Positions 1-8,207 of a stretch of DNA of 64,000 nucleotides are shown here, piece after piece. The translations under genes and the position numbers were made by a program. Origin of the DNA: Mesorhizobium sp. dw_380 (GTDB taxonomy: Bacteria; Pseudomonadota; Alphaproteobacteria; Rhizobiales; Rhizobiaceae); assembly GCF_018588885.1 (NCBI RefSeq), contig NZ_JAFFIW010000016.1, positions 1 to 64,000 of the forward strand, written 5' to 3'. The notes beneath the pieces were generated by a model. The model made no database searches. It saw nothing but the letters and a program-made list of their open reading frames with translations, and had not been told where the DNA came from. The first letter of the stretch is position 1. The number at the start of each line of letters is the position of its first letter.

Positions 1-100
1 GCAGTAGGGCAGTAGGGCAGTAGGGCAGTAGGGCAGTCATTCGTAGCTGTCTTCCAGCACAAGACATCTTTCACCTACTGCCCTACTGCCCTACTCCCTT
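1..100. repeat. 8-bp tandem repeat array facing an inverted partial copy
   Basis: Positions 2-37 hold four and a half copies of the octamer CAGTAGGG. Positions 74-97 hold about three copies of its reverse complement. The two blocks are separated by about 36 bases and could fold into a long hairpin. The array begins at the window edge, so it may extend further left. It lies just past the stop of cobF (minus strand), so it could act as a terminator-like structure, though there is no T-tract. Seen directly; function is inference. Confidence 0.8.
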
Positions 101-109
101 ATTGCCTTC

Positions 110-874
110 CTATTCGCCAGGTTTGCGCACCAGATAGGTGTCCATGATCCAGCCCTTTTTCCGGCGGGCTTCCTCTCGGACTTTTTCGATTTCGGCGCCG
201 ACATCACTGATGCGGCCGGAGATGGTGATCTCGTCCGGGGTCCCGAGATAGGCGCCCCAATGGATGGTGACATCCTGGTCGGCCAGCGTGTTGAAGGCGC
301 ATTTGCCGTCCAGCATGACGATCGCGCTGCCGGCATTGTCCGGCATGCCCTCCTCGGCAAGCCGGCGGCCGGTGGTGACGAGGACGGAATCGCCGATGCG
401 ATTCAGCGCCATTTTATGGCTGGCGGCCAACGCCTGGATGGCTGTGATGCCGGGGATGACCTCCAGTTCGAAGCTGACATTGCCTCTCAACCGCACACGC
501 TCGAGGATGCGCAGGGCGCTGTCGTAGAGCGAGGGATCGCCCCAGATCAGGAAGGCGCCGCGGCCGTCTTCGGCAATCTCGTCGCGGATCAGGCCCTCGT
601 AGATGGCGGCGATGGCTTCGTGCCAGTCATCGACGGTCGAGCGGTAGGAGGGCGCCGGCTCGGCGCGCACCGGCACGTCGAATTCGACGCGGCGCGATTT
701 CGGGTTGGTGACGAAGCGGTCGCAGATCTCACGCCGCAATTCGGCAAGGTCGGTTTTCCCAGCGCCCTTGTCGGGGATGAACAGCACGTCGGCGCGGTTC
801 AGGCCTGATATGGCCTGGACTGTCATGTGGTCGGGATTGCCGGCGCCGATGCCGATGACGAGAAGCTTGCGCAT
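110..874 (-). CDS. cobF: CobF, precorrin-6A synthase (deacetylating)
   Basis: Predicted 254-aa S-adenosylmethionine-dependent tetrapyrrole methylase. CobF methylates C1 of precorrin-5 and releases acetate, giving precorrin-6A in aerobic B12 synthesis. The N-terminal GIGAGNP motif (residues 8-14), WGDPSLYDS (111-119) and PGITA (141-145) are typical of the corrin methylase fold. The open frame extends upstream to 1003, but that part is a low-complexity translation of the 19-bp tandem repeats, so the ATG at 874 (MRKLLVIG) is chosen. The gene stands alone about 50 kb from the main cob block at 50.8-64 kb and is divergent from the next gene. Confidence 0.93.
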   Translation of the reverse strand: MRKLLVIGIGAGNPDHMTVQAISGLNRADVLFIPDKGAGKTDLAELRREICDRFVTNPKSRRVEFDVPVRAEPAPSYRSTVDDWHEAIAAIYEGLIRDEIAEDGRGAFLIWGDPSLYDSALRILERVRLRGNVSFELEVIPGITAIQALAASHKMALNRIGDSVLVTTGRRLAEEGMPDNAGSAIVMLDGKCAFNTLADQDVTIHWGAYLGTPDEITISGRISDVGAEIEKVREEARRKKGWIMDTYLVRKPGE

Positions 875-905
875 GGGGCGAACTCCTGCCCGATCGCAAC
901 CTGTT

Positions 906-1000
906 AGTCCAGACCGCTGCTGCGTGTCCAGACTGCTACTGCGTGTCCAGACCGCTACTGGGTGTCCGGACCGCTGCTGGGTGTCCGGACCAGTGTGGCG
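906..1000. repeat. 19-bp tandem repeat, five copies
   Basis: Five head-to-tail 19-bp units of the form TGTCCRGACYGCTRCTGSG occupy the divergent region between cobF and the DUF4424 gene. Units 1-4 differ by only a few bases and unit 5 (982-1000) is degenerate. Units begin at about 906, 925, 944, 963 and 982. There are no unique spacers, so it is not a CRISPR array. The repeat lies where promoter elements of cobF and the divergent gene would be expected. Confidence 0.9.
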
Positions 1001-1083
1001 CACTCACGCTAGCGGAAGGGCTTTGAAACGCCACGTTGAAACGGCTAGGGTCATCAGGACATTCTCGCCGAGGGAGGGCTTTC

Positions 1084-2103
1084 ATGTTGCGATATGTTCT
1101 GGCCGCGGTGCTGGCCTTCTCCGCCGCGCCCGCTTTTGCCAATGACTCGGTCGCCGAGCTCGGCACCGGCGGCCTGATCCTGTCGCGCAACGATGCGGTC
1201 GCGATGCAAAGCGAGGACCTCTTCATCTCGCCCGAAAAGGTGACGGTCGACTACGTCTTCCACAACAACACCGATAGGGATGTCGATGCGATCGTCGCCT
1301 TCCCGATGCCCGACATTTCGGGCGATCCCGAGGAGATGCCGGCGATCCCGGAAAACCAGAGCGACAATTTCCTCGGCTTCGAGGTGACGATCGACGGCGT
1401 CGCGGCAAAGCCTCAGCTCGAACAGAAGGTGTTCGCGCTCGGCATCGACATCGGCGCCGATCTCAAAGCGCAGAATGTGCCGTTCAACCCGTTCGGCGCC
1501 GCCGCCAAGGCGGCCCTGGCGAAGCTGCCGCAAGCGGTAGCCGAAGACTGGGCCAATCGCGGCATCATCATCGGGGACACCGCCGATGACGGCAGCGGCA
1601 TGAAATCCACCTATACGCCGTTCTGGCAATTGCGCTCGACCTATTGGTGGCGCTCGACCTTTCCCGCCAACAAGGACGTTCATGTCTCGCACCGCTACAA
1701 GCCGAGCGTCGGCGGCACGTCATCGGTCAGTTTCTTCTATGAAGGCAAGTTCCAGGGCACCCAGTATGCCAACTACAAGACCCGCTACTGCATGGACGAC
1801 GCTTTCGAGAATGCGGTGCGCAAGGCGGCGAAGGACAATCCCGACGGCTATCCGAAATACTACGAAAGCCGCATCGCCTATATCCTGACCACCGGCGGCA
1901 ACTGGGCGGCGGGTACCATCGGCAAGTTCAAGCTGACCATCGACAAGGGCAACCCGAAGGCCCTGGTCTCATTCTGCGGTGACAATGTCAAAAAGGTCGG
2001 GCCGACGACCTTCGAGATGAGCGCGCAGGATTTCTATCCCGAGCATGACATCGACATCCTGTTGCTCGAACCGTCGGACAGCAATGGCGGAGATGCGAAC
2101 TGA
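1084..2103 (+). CDS. DUF4424 family secreted protein
   Basis: Predicted 339-aa protein with a clear signal peptide (residues 1-19, cleavage after APAFA), so it is probably periplasmic. The mature part resembles DUF4424 proteins, a family of unknown function common in rhizobia. The frame is open back to 1036, but the ATG at 1084 gives a clean signal sequence and is preceded by a GGGAGGG purine tract, so it is preferred. The stop overlaps the folA start (TGATG), suggesting translational coupling. No catalytic motif is recognised. Confidence 0.82.
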   Translation: MLRYVLAAVLAFSAAPAFANDSVAELGTGGLILSRNDAVAMQSEDLFISPEKVTVDYVFHNNTDRDVDAIVAFPMPDISGDPEEMPAIPENQSDNFLGFEVTIDGVAAKPQLEQKVFALGIDIGADLKAQNVPFNPFGAAAKAALAKLPQAVAEDWANRGIIIGDTADDGSGMKSTYTPFWQLRSTYWWRSTFPANKDVHVSHRYKPSVGGTSSVSFFYEGKFQGTQYANYKTRYCMDDAFENAVRKAAKDNPDGYPKYYESRIAYILTTGGNWAAGTIGKFKLTIDKGNPKALVSFCGDNVKKVGPTTFEMSAQDFYPEHDIDILLLEPSDSNGGDAN

Positions 2104-2621
2104 TGCATGTCGCGATCTACGTTGCCATCGCCGAGAATGGCGTGATCGGCCGGGAGGGTGGACTGCCGTGGCGGCTCTCCACCGACCTGAAGCGCTTCAA
2201 GGCCGATACGATGGGCAAGCCCGTCATCATGGGCCGCAAGACCTATGAAGGCATTGGCCGCCCGCTGCCGGGCAGGCTGAACATCGTCGTCACGCGTGAC
2301 AAGGCCTGGCGCGCCGAAGGTATAGAGGTGGCGCATACGCTGGAAGCGGCGATCCAGCTGGCGACGGTGCGCGGACGCTGCATGGCTGGCGTGGACGAGG
2401 TCTGCGTCATCGGCGGCGGTGAGATCTATGCGCAGGCGCTGCCGCTGGCCGACCGGCTGCACGTCACCCATGTGCTGGCCGCTGTCGAGGGCGACGCGCA
2501 TTTCCCGCCGATCGACCCTCGGACATGGCGCGTGGTCAGCTCGCAGGATGTTCCGGCCGGGGAAAAGGACAGCCACGCGACGCGCTATTCGGTTTACGAG
2601 CGCCGCGCCGAGATACATTGA
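2103..2621 (+). CDS. folA: Dihydrofolate reductase
   Basis: Predicted 172-aa DHFR, which reduces dihydrofolate to tetrahydrofolate with NADPH. Seen: the N-terminal substrate loop GVIGREGGLPW (13-23), an acidic residue at D28 in the position of the catalytic Asp, MGRKTYE (43-49) for cofactor binding, and VIGGGEIY near residue 108. Length is normal for a chromosomal type I enzyme. Its start overlaps the stop of the DUF4424 gene by one base. It precedes hflK, an arrangement I know from other Rhizobiales, where thyA often lies further upstream. Confidence 0.95.
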   Translation: MHVAIYVAIAENGVIGREGGLPWRLSTDLKRFKADTMGKPVIMGRKTYEGIGRPLPGRLNIVVTRDKAWRAEGIEVAHTLEAAIQLATVRGRCMAGVDEVCVIGGGEIYAQALPLADRLHVTHVLAAVEGDAHFPPIDPRTWRVVSSQDVPAGEKDSHATRYSVYERRAEIH

Positions 2622-2788
2622 AAGACAAAAGGCGTATTGAAGGACGACAAAGGGTCGCGACCGGCCCAAATCGATGACGTTGGCAGCGCATCGCGTTGAA
2701 AGCGTGCCTTGGCGTCCCTATAGAAGAACGATACTGGATTTGCGCCGTAATGCCGGCGCTTGAGGGAATTCCAAGCGAAAGGACATTC

Positions 2789-3901
2789 ATGCCCTGGAAC
2801 GACAAAGGTGGCGGAGGCGGCGGCCCGTGGGGCGGCGGCAACAATCAGGGACCCTGGGGGCAGGGGCCGAAGGGACCGAGCGGCCCGCCGGGATCGCCTC
2901 CCGACCTCGAAGACATCATCCGCCGCGGCCAGGACAGGCTGCGGCGCGCGCTGCCCGGCGGTGGCGGTGCCAGTCCGGCCGTGTTCGGACTGATTGCGGC
3001 GGTGCTTGTCGTTCTGTGGGCGTTCCAGGCGGTCTACACCGTGCAGCCTGACGAGGTCGCGGTCGAACTGCGTTTCGGCAAGCCGAAGCCGCAGCTGTCG
3101 CAGCCGGGCCTGCATTTCCACTGGTGGCCGCTTGAAACCGTCGAGACGGCCAAGATTTCCGAGCAGCTCGTCGACATTGGCGGCGGCAACACCAGCGGCA
3201 ATGGCCTGATGCTGTCGGGAGACCAGAACATCGTCAACGTGCAGTTTTCGGTGGCCTACCAGGTCTCGGATCCCCGGGCTTATCTGTTCGACGTCTCCGA
3301 CCCGGATGGCATGCTGCGCCAGGTCGCCGAAAGCGCCATGCGCGAAGCCGTCGGCCGCAGGCCGGCACAGGACATCTTCCGTGACGACCGCCAGGGCATA
3401 GCGGCATCGGTGCGCGAGATCATCCAGACGACGCTCGACGGCTACAAGGCCGGCCTGCAGGTCAATGCCATTTCGATCGAGGATGCGGCACCGCCACGCG
3501 AAGTGGCCGACGCCTTCGACGAAGTGCAGCGCGCCGAACAGGACGAGGACAAGTTCGTCGAGCAGGCCAACCAGTACTCCAACCAGAAGCTCGGCCAGGC
3601 GCGCGGCGCGGCCGCACAGGTCCGCGAAGACGCGGCAGCCTACAAGAACCGTGTGGTGCAGGAGGCCGAAGGTGAGGCGCAGCGCTTCATCTCCGTCTAC
3701 GACGAATACGCCAAGGCGCCCGATGTAACGCGCAAGCGCCTCTATCTGGAAACCATGGAGAAGGTTCTGAAGGACTCGAGCAAGGTCATCGTCGAGCAGG
3801 GCAACGGGCAAGGTGTCGTCCCCTATCTGCCGTTGCCGGCCCTGCAGCAGAAAGCGCCGGCTCCGGCTGCGCTTGGCGCGAACACGGGAGGCAGCCAGTG
3901 A
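2789..3901 (+). CDS. hflK: HflK, SPFH-domain modulator of FtsH protease
   Basis: Predicted 370-aa inner-membrane protein. HflK with HflC forms a large complex around the FtsH protease and modulates membrane protein turnover. A Gly/Pro-rich N-terminus (residues 5-37) is followed by one membrane segment (about 65-83) and an SPFH/band-7 domain, then a coiled region rich in Ala, Glu and Gln. The frame is open to 2696, but the ATG at 2789 gives the typical MPWND start and has an AAAGG tract upstream. The stop overlaps hflC (TGATG). Confidence 0.95.
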   Translation: MPWNDKGGGGGGPWGGGNNQGPWGQGPKGPSGPPGSPPDLEDIIRRGQDRLRRALPGGGGASPAVFGLIAAVLVVLWAFQAVYTVQPDEVAVELRFGKPKPQLSQPGLHFHWWPLETVETAKISEQLVDIGGGNTSGNGLMLSGDQNIVNVQFSVAYQVSDPRAYLFDVSDPDGMLRQVAESAMREAVGRRPAQDIFRDDRQGIAASVREIIQTTLDGYKAGLQVNAISIEDAAPPREVADAFDEVQRAEQDEDKFVEQANQYSNQKLGQARGAAAQVREDAAAYKNRVVQEAEGEAQRFISVYDEYAKAPDVTRKRLYLETMEKVLKDSSKVIVEQGNGQGVVPYLPLPALQQKAPAPAALGANTGGSQ

Positions 3902-4860
3902 TGGGCAACCGTCTTCCCGTAATCGCCGTCATCGCGGCGGTCATCTTGTTCCTGATCTATTCGTCGGTTTTCGTGGTCAATGCGCGCCAGCAGGCGCTGG
4001 TGCTGCGCTTTGGCGAGATCGTCGACGTCAAAACCGCACCCGGCATCTACTTCAAGGCGCCGTTCTCGTTCTTCGATGCCGACACGGTGCAGCTGATCGA
4101 GAACCGGGTGCTGCGCTTCGACCTCGACAACATCCGCGTCCAGGTTTCGGGCGGCAAGTTCTATGAAGTCGATGCCTTCATCGCCTATCGCATTTCGGAT
4201 CCGCGCGTGTTCCGTGCCGCGGTGTCGGGCCAGATCGAACTCGCCGAAGCGCGGCTCAGGACCCGTCTCGACGCTGCCTTGCGCCGCGTCTACGGTCTGC
4301 GCGACTTCGAGGCCGCGCTTTCGGAAGAGCGCGCGGTGATGATGCGCGAAGTGCGCGATCAGCTCCGGCCCGACGCCACATCGCTTGGCCTGCAGATCGA
4401 GGATGTCCGCATCCGCCGCACCGACCTCACGGCTGAGGTCTCGCAACAGACCTTTGACCGCATGAAGGCCGAGCGTCTGGCCGAGGCCGAAAGGCTCAGG
4501 GCACGCGGCAACGAGGCGGCGCAGCGCATCCGGGCACGCGCCGACCGCGAAGTCGTCGAGATCATCGCCGAAGCGCAGAAGGAGTCCGAAATCCTGCGCG
4601 GTGAGGGTGAGGCCCAGCGCAGCGCCACCTTCGCGCAAGCCTATCAGCGCGACCCGGCCTTCTTCGATTTCTACCGGTCGATGAACGCCTACGGTTCGGC
4701 GCTGGACAACACCGGCACGACCATGGTGCTGTCGCCAAGTTCGGAGTTCTTCCGCTACTTCCGCGACCCCGACGGCAAGGAAGGGCCGGCGAGACCGCCA
4801 GCGCCCGCACCGGCAACGGCACCCGCCGCGCCGACGACACAACCCAGCACCGGCCAGTAG
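3901..4860 (+). CDS. hflC: HflC, SPFH-domain modulator of FtsH protease
   Basis: Predicted 319-aa partner of HflK. An N-terminal membrane anchor (about 5-25) is followed by a band-7/SPFH domain and a charged helical stretch (about 195-245). The C-terminal 30 residues are Pro/Ala/Thr-rich. The start overlaps the hflK stop by one base; a GTG immediately upstream (3898) is an alternative. Co-translation with hflK fits the known heteromeric complex. Confidence 0.95.
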   Translation: MGNRLPVIAVIAAVILFLIYSSVFVVNARQQALVLRFGEIVDVKTAPGIYFKAPFSFFDADTVQLIENRVLRFDLDNIRVQVSGGKFYEVDAFIAYRISDPRVFRAAVSGQIELAEARLRTRLDAALRRVYGLRDFEAALSEERAVMMREVRDQLRPDATSLGLQIEDVRIRRTDLTAEVSQQTFDRMKAERLAEAERLRARGNEAAQRIRARADREVVEIIAEAQKESEILRGEGEAQRSATFAQAYQRDPAFFDFYRSMNAYGSALDNTGTTMVLSPSSEFFRYFRDPDGKEGPARPPAPAPATAPAAPTTQPSTGQ

Positions 4861-4866
4861 CCGCCG

Positions 4867-5055
4867 GTGCAGGATTTCTTCGCGGCAATAGGCCTGGTCC
4901 TCGTCATAGAGGGCTTGGTCTATGGCGGCTTTCCCGGCTTCGCGAGGAAGCTCGCCGGCGAGGTGCTGTCGATGCCGGAGAATGCCTTGCGGATCGCCGG
5001 GCTGGTCGCGATCGTCATCGGTGTCGGCATCGTCTGGCTGGTGCGGGGCGGGTGA
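4867..5055 (+). CDS. DUF2065 family small membrane protein
   Basis: Predicted 62-aa protein starting with GTG six bases after hflC. It has two hydrophobic segments (about 3-22 and 41-58) joined by a short basic and polar loop. This fits DUF2065, a family of two-pass inner-membrane proteins usually found next to hflKC. The conserved position suggests a role in the HflKC/FtsH quality-control context, but no biochemical function is known to me. Confidence 0.82.
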   Translation: MQDFFAAIGLVLVIEGLVYGGFPGFARKLAGEVLSMPENALRIAGLVAIVIGVGIVWLVRGG

Positions 5056-5097
5056 GGACGGCCGGTTTTCGTCCTCGGCATAACGGAGGATTTATCC

Positions 5098-5208
5098 ATG
5101 GCCGTTAGTCCTAGCCGCAAACGTGCCGTATTTTTTGCCAACATGGCGCAACGCGGTATTTTCGCCGTTGCGCTTTCTCTTTCAGAATACCGGGAGGCTT
5201 CTCCATGA
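5098..5208 (+). CDS. Possible 36-aa leader ORF coupled to degP
   Basis: A 36-codon ORF begins at an ATG preceded by a strong Shine-Dalgarno sequence (AACGGAGGA, seven bases before the start). Its TGA overlaps the degP ATG as ATGA. The peptide starts MAVSPSRKR, has a moderately hydrophobic centre and ends in SEYREASP. Its frame differs from degP, so it is not an N-terminal extension. Coupled translation of degP is plausible. It could also be a chance ORF, since degP has its own GGGAGG site inside it. Confidence 0.45.
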   Translation: MAVSPSRKRAVFFANMAQRGIFAVALSLSEYREASP

Positions 5209-6722
5209 CATCCACACTCCTTTTGCGCGCGGCACGGCGGACATTCATCGCTGGCACGGCAGCGCTTCTTGTCGGCGCCGTCGCCGTTCCGTCCTTCGTG
5301 ACGCCGACATTGGCGGCCGACGGGCCGGCATCGGTGGCCGACCTGGCGCAGGGCCTGCTCGGCGCGGTTGTCAACATCTCGACCTCGCAGACGGTGAAGG
5401 GCACGGAAGGGCCGGGTGCCGTGCCGATGCCGCAGCTTCCCGAAGGCTCGCCGTTCCAGGACTTTTTCGACGATTTCTTCAAGAACCGCGGCGGTGACAA
5501 GGACAATAGCGCGCAGAAGGTGCAGTCGCTGGGATCCGGTTTCGTCATCGACGCCGAACAAGGCATCGTCGTCACCAACAACCACGTGATCGCCGATGCC
5601 GACGACATCGAGGTCAATTTCTCCGACGGCGTCACGCTGAAGGCGACGCTGGTCGGCACCGATACCAAGACCGACGTCGCGGTGCTGAAGGTCGATCCGA
5701 AAGGCCATAAGCTGACGGCGGTGAAGTTCGGCGACTCCACCAAGATGCGCGTCGGCGACTGGGTTATGGCGATCGGCAATCCTTTCGGTCTTGGCGGCAC
5801 GGTTACGGTCGGCATCGTTTCGGCGCGCAACCGCGACATCAACTCCGGCCCTTATGACGATTTCATCCAGACCGACGCGGCGATCAATCGCGGCAATTCG
5901 GGCGGACCGCTGTTCAACAGCGCCGGCGAGGTCATCGGCATCAACACCGCGATCATTTCGCCGTCCGGCGGCTCGATCGGCATCGGCTTCTCCATCCCCT
6001 CGCAGCTCGCCGCCGGAGTTGTCGAGCAGCTGCGCCAGTATGGCGAGACGCGGCGCGGCTGGCTCGGCGTACGCATCCAGCCGGTGACGGATGACATCGC
6101 CGAGAGCCTCGGCATGGCGACAGCCAAGGGAGCGCTGGTGGCCGGCGTCATCAAGGGCGGTCCGGTCGACAACGGCACCATCCAGGCCGGCGACGTCATC
6201 CTCAAGTTCGACGGCAAGGACATCCACGAAATGCGCGACCTGCCGCGCGTCGTCGCCGAAAGCCCGGTCGGCAAGGCCGTCGACGTGCTGATCGTGCGCA
6301 AGGGCGTCGAGCAGACGGTGAAGGTGACGCTCGGCCGGCTCGAAGACGGCGAGAAGCTCGCCAGTGGCGAGAGTGGCAAGACCGACCAGGACAAGGGCGG
6401 CGACAAGGCTCCGGCCGTTTCGGCCGCCTCGGTGCTTGGCATGACCGTCGGCGAACTCAATGACGAGACGCGCAAGAAATTCGGCATTGCCGCCGATGTC
6501 TCCGGCGTCGTCGTCACCGACGTGGCCAAGAACTCCGCCGCCGCCGAACGCGGCATTCAGCCTGGCGAGGTGATCACGGAGATCGCGCAGGAATCGGTCG
6601 CCACGCCCAAGGACGTGATGGACCGGATCGGCGCCTTGAAGGAGCAGGGGCGCAAGAATGCGCTGCTGATGCTGGCGTCGAAGACCGGCGAACTCAGGTT
6701 CGTGACGATCCGGATGGATTGA
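5205..6722 (+). CDS. degP: DegP/HtrA-type (Do family) periplasmic serine protease
   Basis: Predicted 505-aa protease/chaperone that degrades misfolded periplasmic proteins. A signal peptide ends near residue 38. The trypsin-like domain carries the triad H127 (TNNHVIAD), D157 (KTDVAVL) and S232 (GNSGGP). Two PDZ domains follow (about 280-370 and 405-500), separated by a Lys/Gly/Asp-rich linker. Start chosen at the ATG after GGGAGG; it overlaps the stop of the small upstream ORF. A perfect hairpin terminator follows at 6735-6774. Confidence 0.95.
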   Translation: MTSTLLLRAARRTFIAGTAALLVGAVAVPSFVTPTLAADGPASVADLAQGLLGAVVNISTSQTVKGTEGPGAVPMPQLPEGSPFQDFFDDFFKNRGGDKDNSAQKVQSLGSGFVIDAEQGIVVTNNHVIADADDIEVNFSDGVTLKATLVGTDTKTDVAVLKVDPKGHKLTAVKFGDSTKMRVGDWVMAIGNPFGLGGTVTVGIVSARNRDINSGPYDDFIQTDAAINRGNSGGPLFNSAGEVIGINTAIISPSGGSIGIGFSIPSQLAAGVVEQLRQYGETRRGWLGVRIQPVTDDIAESLGMATAKGALVAGVIKGGPVDNGTIQAGDVILKFDGKDIHEMRDLPRVVAESPVGKAVDVLIVRKGVEQTVKVTLGRLEDGEKLASGESGKTDQDKGGDKAPAVSAASVLGMTVGELNDETRKKFGIAADVSGVVVTDVAKNSAAAERGIQPGEVITEIAQESVATPKDVMDRIGALKEQGRKNALLMLASKTGELRFVTIRMD

Positions 6723-6734
6723 GTTTTCAATCCG

Positions 6735-6774
6735 GCGATAAAAAAGGCGGCTAACCAGCCGCCTTTTTTATCGC
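6735..6774. terminator. Bidirectional rho-independent terminator
   Basis: A perfect 18-bp inverted repeat (6735-6752 and 6757-6774) with a four-base loop. The stem core is GGCGGCT/AGCCGCC, flanked by A-runs on one side and T-runs on the other. It therefore gives a GC hairpin followed by U-tract on either strand. It sits between the convergent degP and acetyltransferase genes and includes the latter's stop codon. Confidence 0.93.
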
Positions 6775-7323
6775 CTGCCACTCGGCGCGCGTCAGCCTGT
6801 AGAACACATGCCGCTTGAGCGCGGGATGACTGTCGGGAATGCCGGGATGGTCGAAGTCGGCCGAGGGATCGGCGCTCATGCCGAGGCGTTCCATGACGGC
6901 AGTCGAGCGCCGGTTGTTCTCGACGGCGAAAGAGACGATCTCACCAAGTCCGAGCGTTTCGAAACCGTAGGCCAGCCAGGCTTCCGAGGCGTCGGTGACA
7001 TAGCCCTTGCCCCAGAATTCCGGTGCCAGCCGCCAGCCGATCTCGACCGTGCCGGACGGCAGGAACGGCAGGTGATCGGTTCCGGTAATGCCGACAAAGC
7101 CGATGCATTGACCGGTGGCGATGATCTCGGCAACGGCGAAGCCGTAGCCGTCTCGTTCAATGGTGGCCCGCAATTCGTCCATCTTGGCGTCCGCCTGGGC
7201 GCGGTCGCGGCGGAACGGGAAGAATTCCATGACGCGCTCGTCGGAGTTGATGCGATGGAAAAGCTCACGGTCGCGATCTTCCCAGTTGCGTAGAATCAGG
7301 CGCTCGGTACGCATTGGTTTCAT
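6751..7323 (-). CDS. GNAT family N-acetyltransferase (RimJ/RimL-like)
   Basis: Predicted 190-aa acetyl-CoA-dependent acetyltransferase. It begins MRTERLILRNW, as RimJ/RimL-type enzymes do, and has GWRLAPEFWGKGYVTDA near residue 97, matching the acetyl-CoA-binding motif A, then ENNRRSTAVMERLGM. The start at 7323 overlaps the serB stop as ATGA, which supports it over the ATG at 7314. Substrate unknown. Its stop codon lies inside the bidirectional terminator. Confidence 0.85.
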   Translation of the reverse strand: MKPMRTERLILRNWEDRDRELFHRINSDERVMEFFPFRRDRAQADAKMDELRATIERDGYGFAVAEIIATGQCIGFVGITGTDHLPFLPSGTVEIGWRLAPEFWGKGYVTDASEAWLAYGFETLGLGEIVSFAVENNRRSTAVMERLGMSADPSADFDHPGIPDSHPALKRHVFYRLTRAEWQAIKKAAG

Positions 7324-8207
7324 TGCACGAATTCTTCCTGGCGATAGCCCTGCAGATAGAGCAGTGCGGTCAGGTCACCATGGTCGATGCGAACCTTGGC
7401 TTGCGCCGCCACGCTTGGCTTGGCGTGCAGCGCCACACCGGTTCCGGCGAGGCGGATCATGTCGAGATCGTTGGCGCCGTCGCCAACGGCAATGGCATCA
7501 GCCGGCGTCAGGCCGAGACGGGCCGTGATTTCGAGCAGCGCATCGGCCTTGGCGGCGCGGCCAAGGATCGGCTCGCCGACCAGCCCGGTGAAGCATCCGT
7601 CCTGTTCAAGCAGGCGGTTGGCGCGGTTCTCCTGGAACCCAAGCATGGCCGCGATGCGCGTGGTGAAGACTTCGAAGCCGCCCGAGACGAGTGCCGTCCA
7701 GGCGCCGTTGGCGAGCATGGTCTGGACTAGTGCGCGGCCGCCCGAGGCCAGCGTCAGCCGATTGGCGACGATGCGGTCGACGACGGCGACTTCGAGCCCC
7801 TTCAGCAGCGCTACCCGCTCGCGCAGCGCCGGCTCGAAGGCGATCTCGCCGTTCATCGACCGCGCAGTGATGGCGGCGACATGATCCTTGAAGCCGATCT
7901 CGTCGGCCAGTTCGTCGATGCATTCCTGGTCGATCATGGTCGAATCCATGTCGGCGATGAGGATTTTCTTGCGACGCGTTTCACCCTGCTGGACGATCAC
8001 ATCGATCGGCTCAGCGGCCAATGCGGCGCGCAGGGCAGCCGTGATGCCGGCGGTGTCAGCTTCTTGTGGCAGGACAAGATCGCAGGCAATGCCTTCGGCC
8101 AGCCAGACGACAGCGCTTGCGCCCACCGACCGTGAGGCCATATTCGCAAGCGACGGGGACAGAGCGCGGTCAGCGGGACGGGAAACAAGCGTGGCAATGA
8201 GCGACAT
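7320..8207 (-). CDS. serB: Phosphoserine phosphatase
   Basis: Predicted 295-aa HAD-superfamily enzyme making L-serine from phosphoserine. Motif I is DMDSTM (86-91), with D86 as nucleophile and D88 as acid/base. SGGFEVF (motif II region) and GDGANDLDM (motif IV) follow. The first 75 residues form an ACT-like N-terminal region, as in other long SerB proteins. The frame is open upstream to 8348 but the ATG at 8207 gives the usual N-terminus. It overlaps the 5' end of miaA on the other strand. Confidence 0.95.
   Translation of the reverse strand: MSLIATLVSRPADRALSPSLANMASRSVGASAVVWLAEGIACDLVLPQEADTAGITAALRAALAAEPIDVIVQQGETRRKKILIADMDSTMIDQECIDELADEIGFKDHVAAITARSMNGEIAFEPALRERVALLKGLEVAVVDRIVANRLTLASGGRALVQTMLANGAWTALVSGGFEVFTTRIAAMLGFQENRANRLLEQDGCFTGLVGEPILGRAAKADALLEITARLGLTPADAIAVGDGANDLDMIRLAGTGVALHAKPSVAAQAKVRIDHGDLTALLYLQGYRQEEFVQ

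Noticed and set aside
906..1000. CRISPR array
   Set aside because: The repeats are direct and contiguous with no unique spacers, and no cas gene is in the window.
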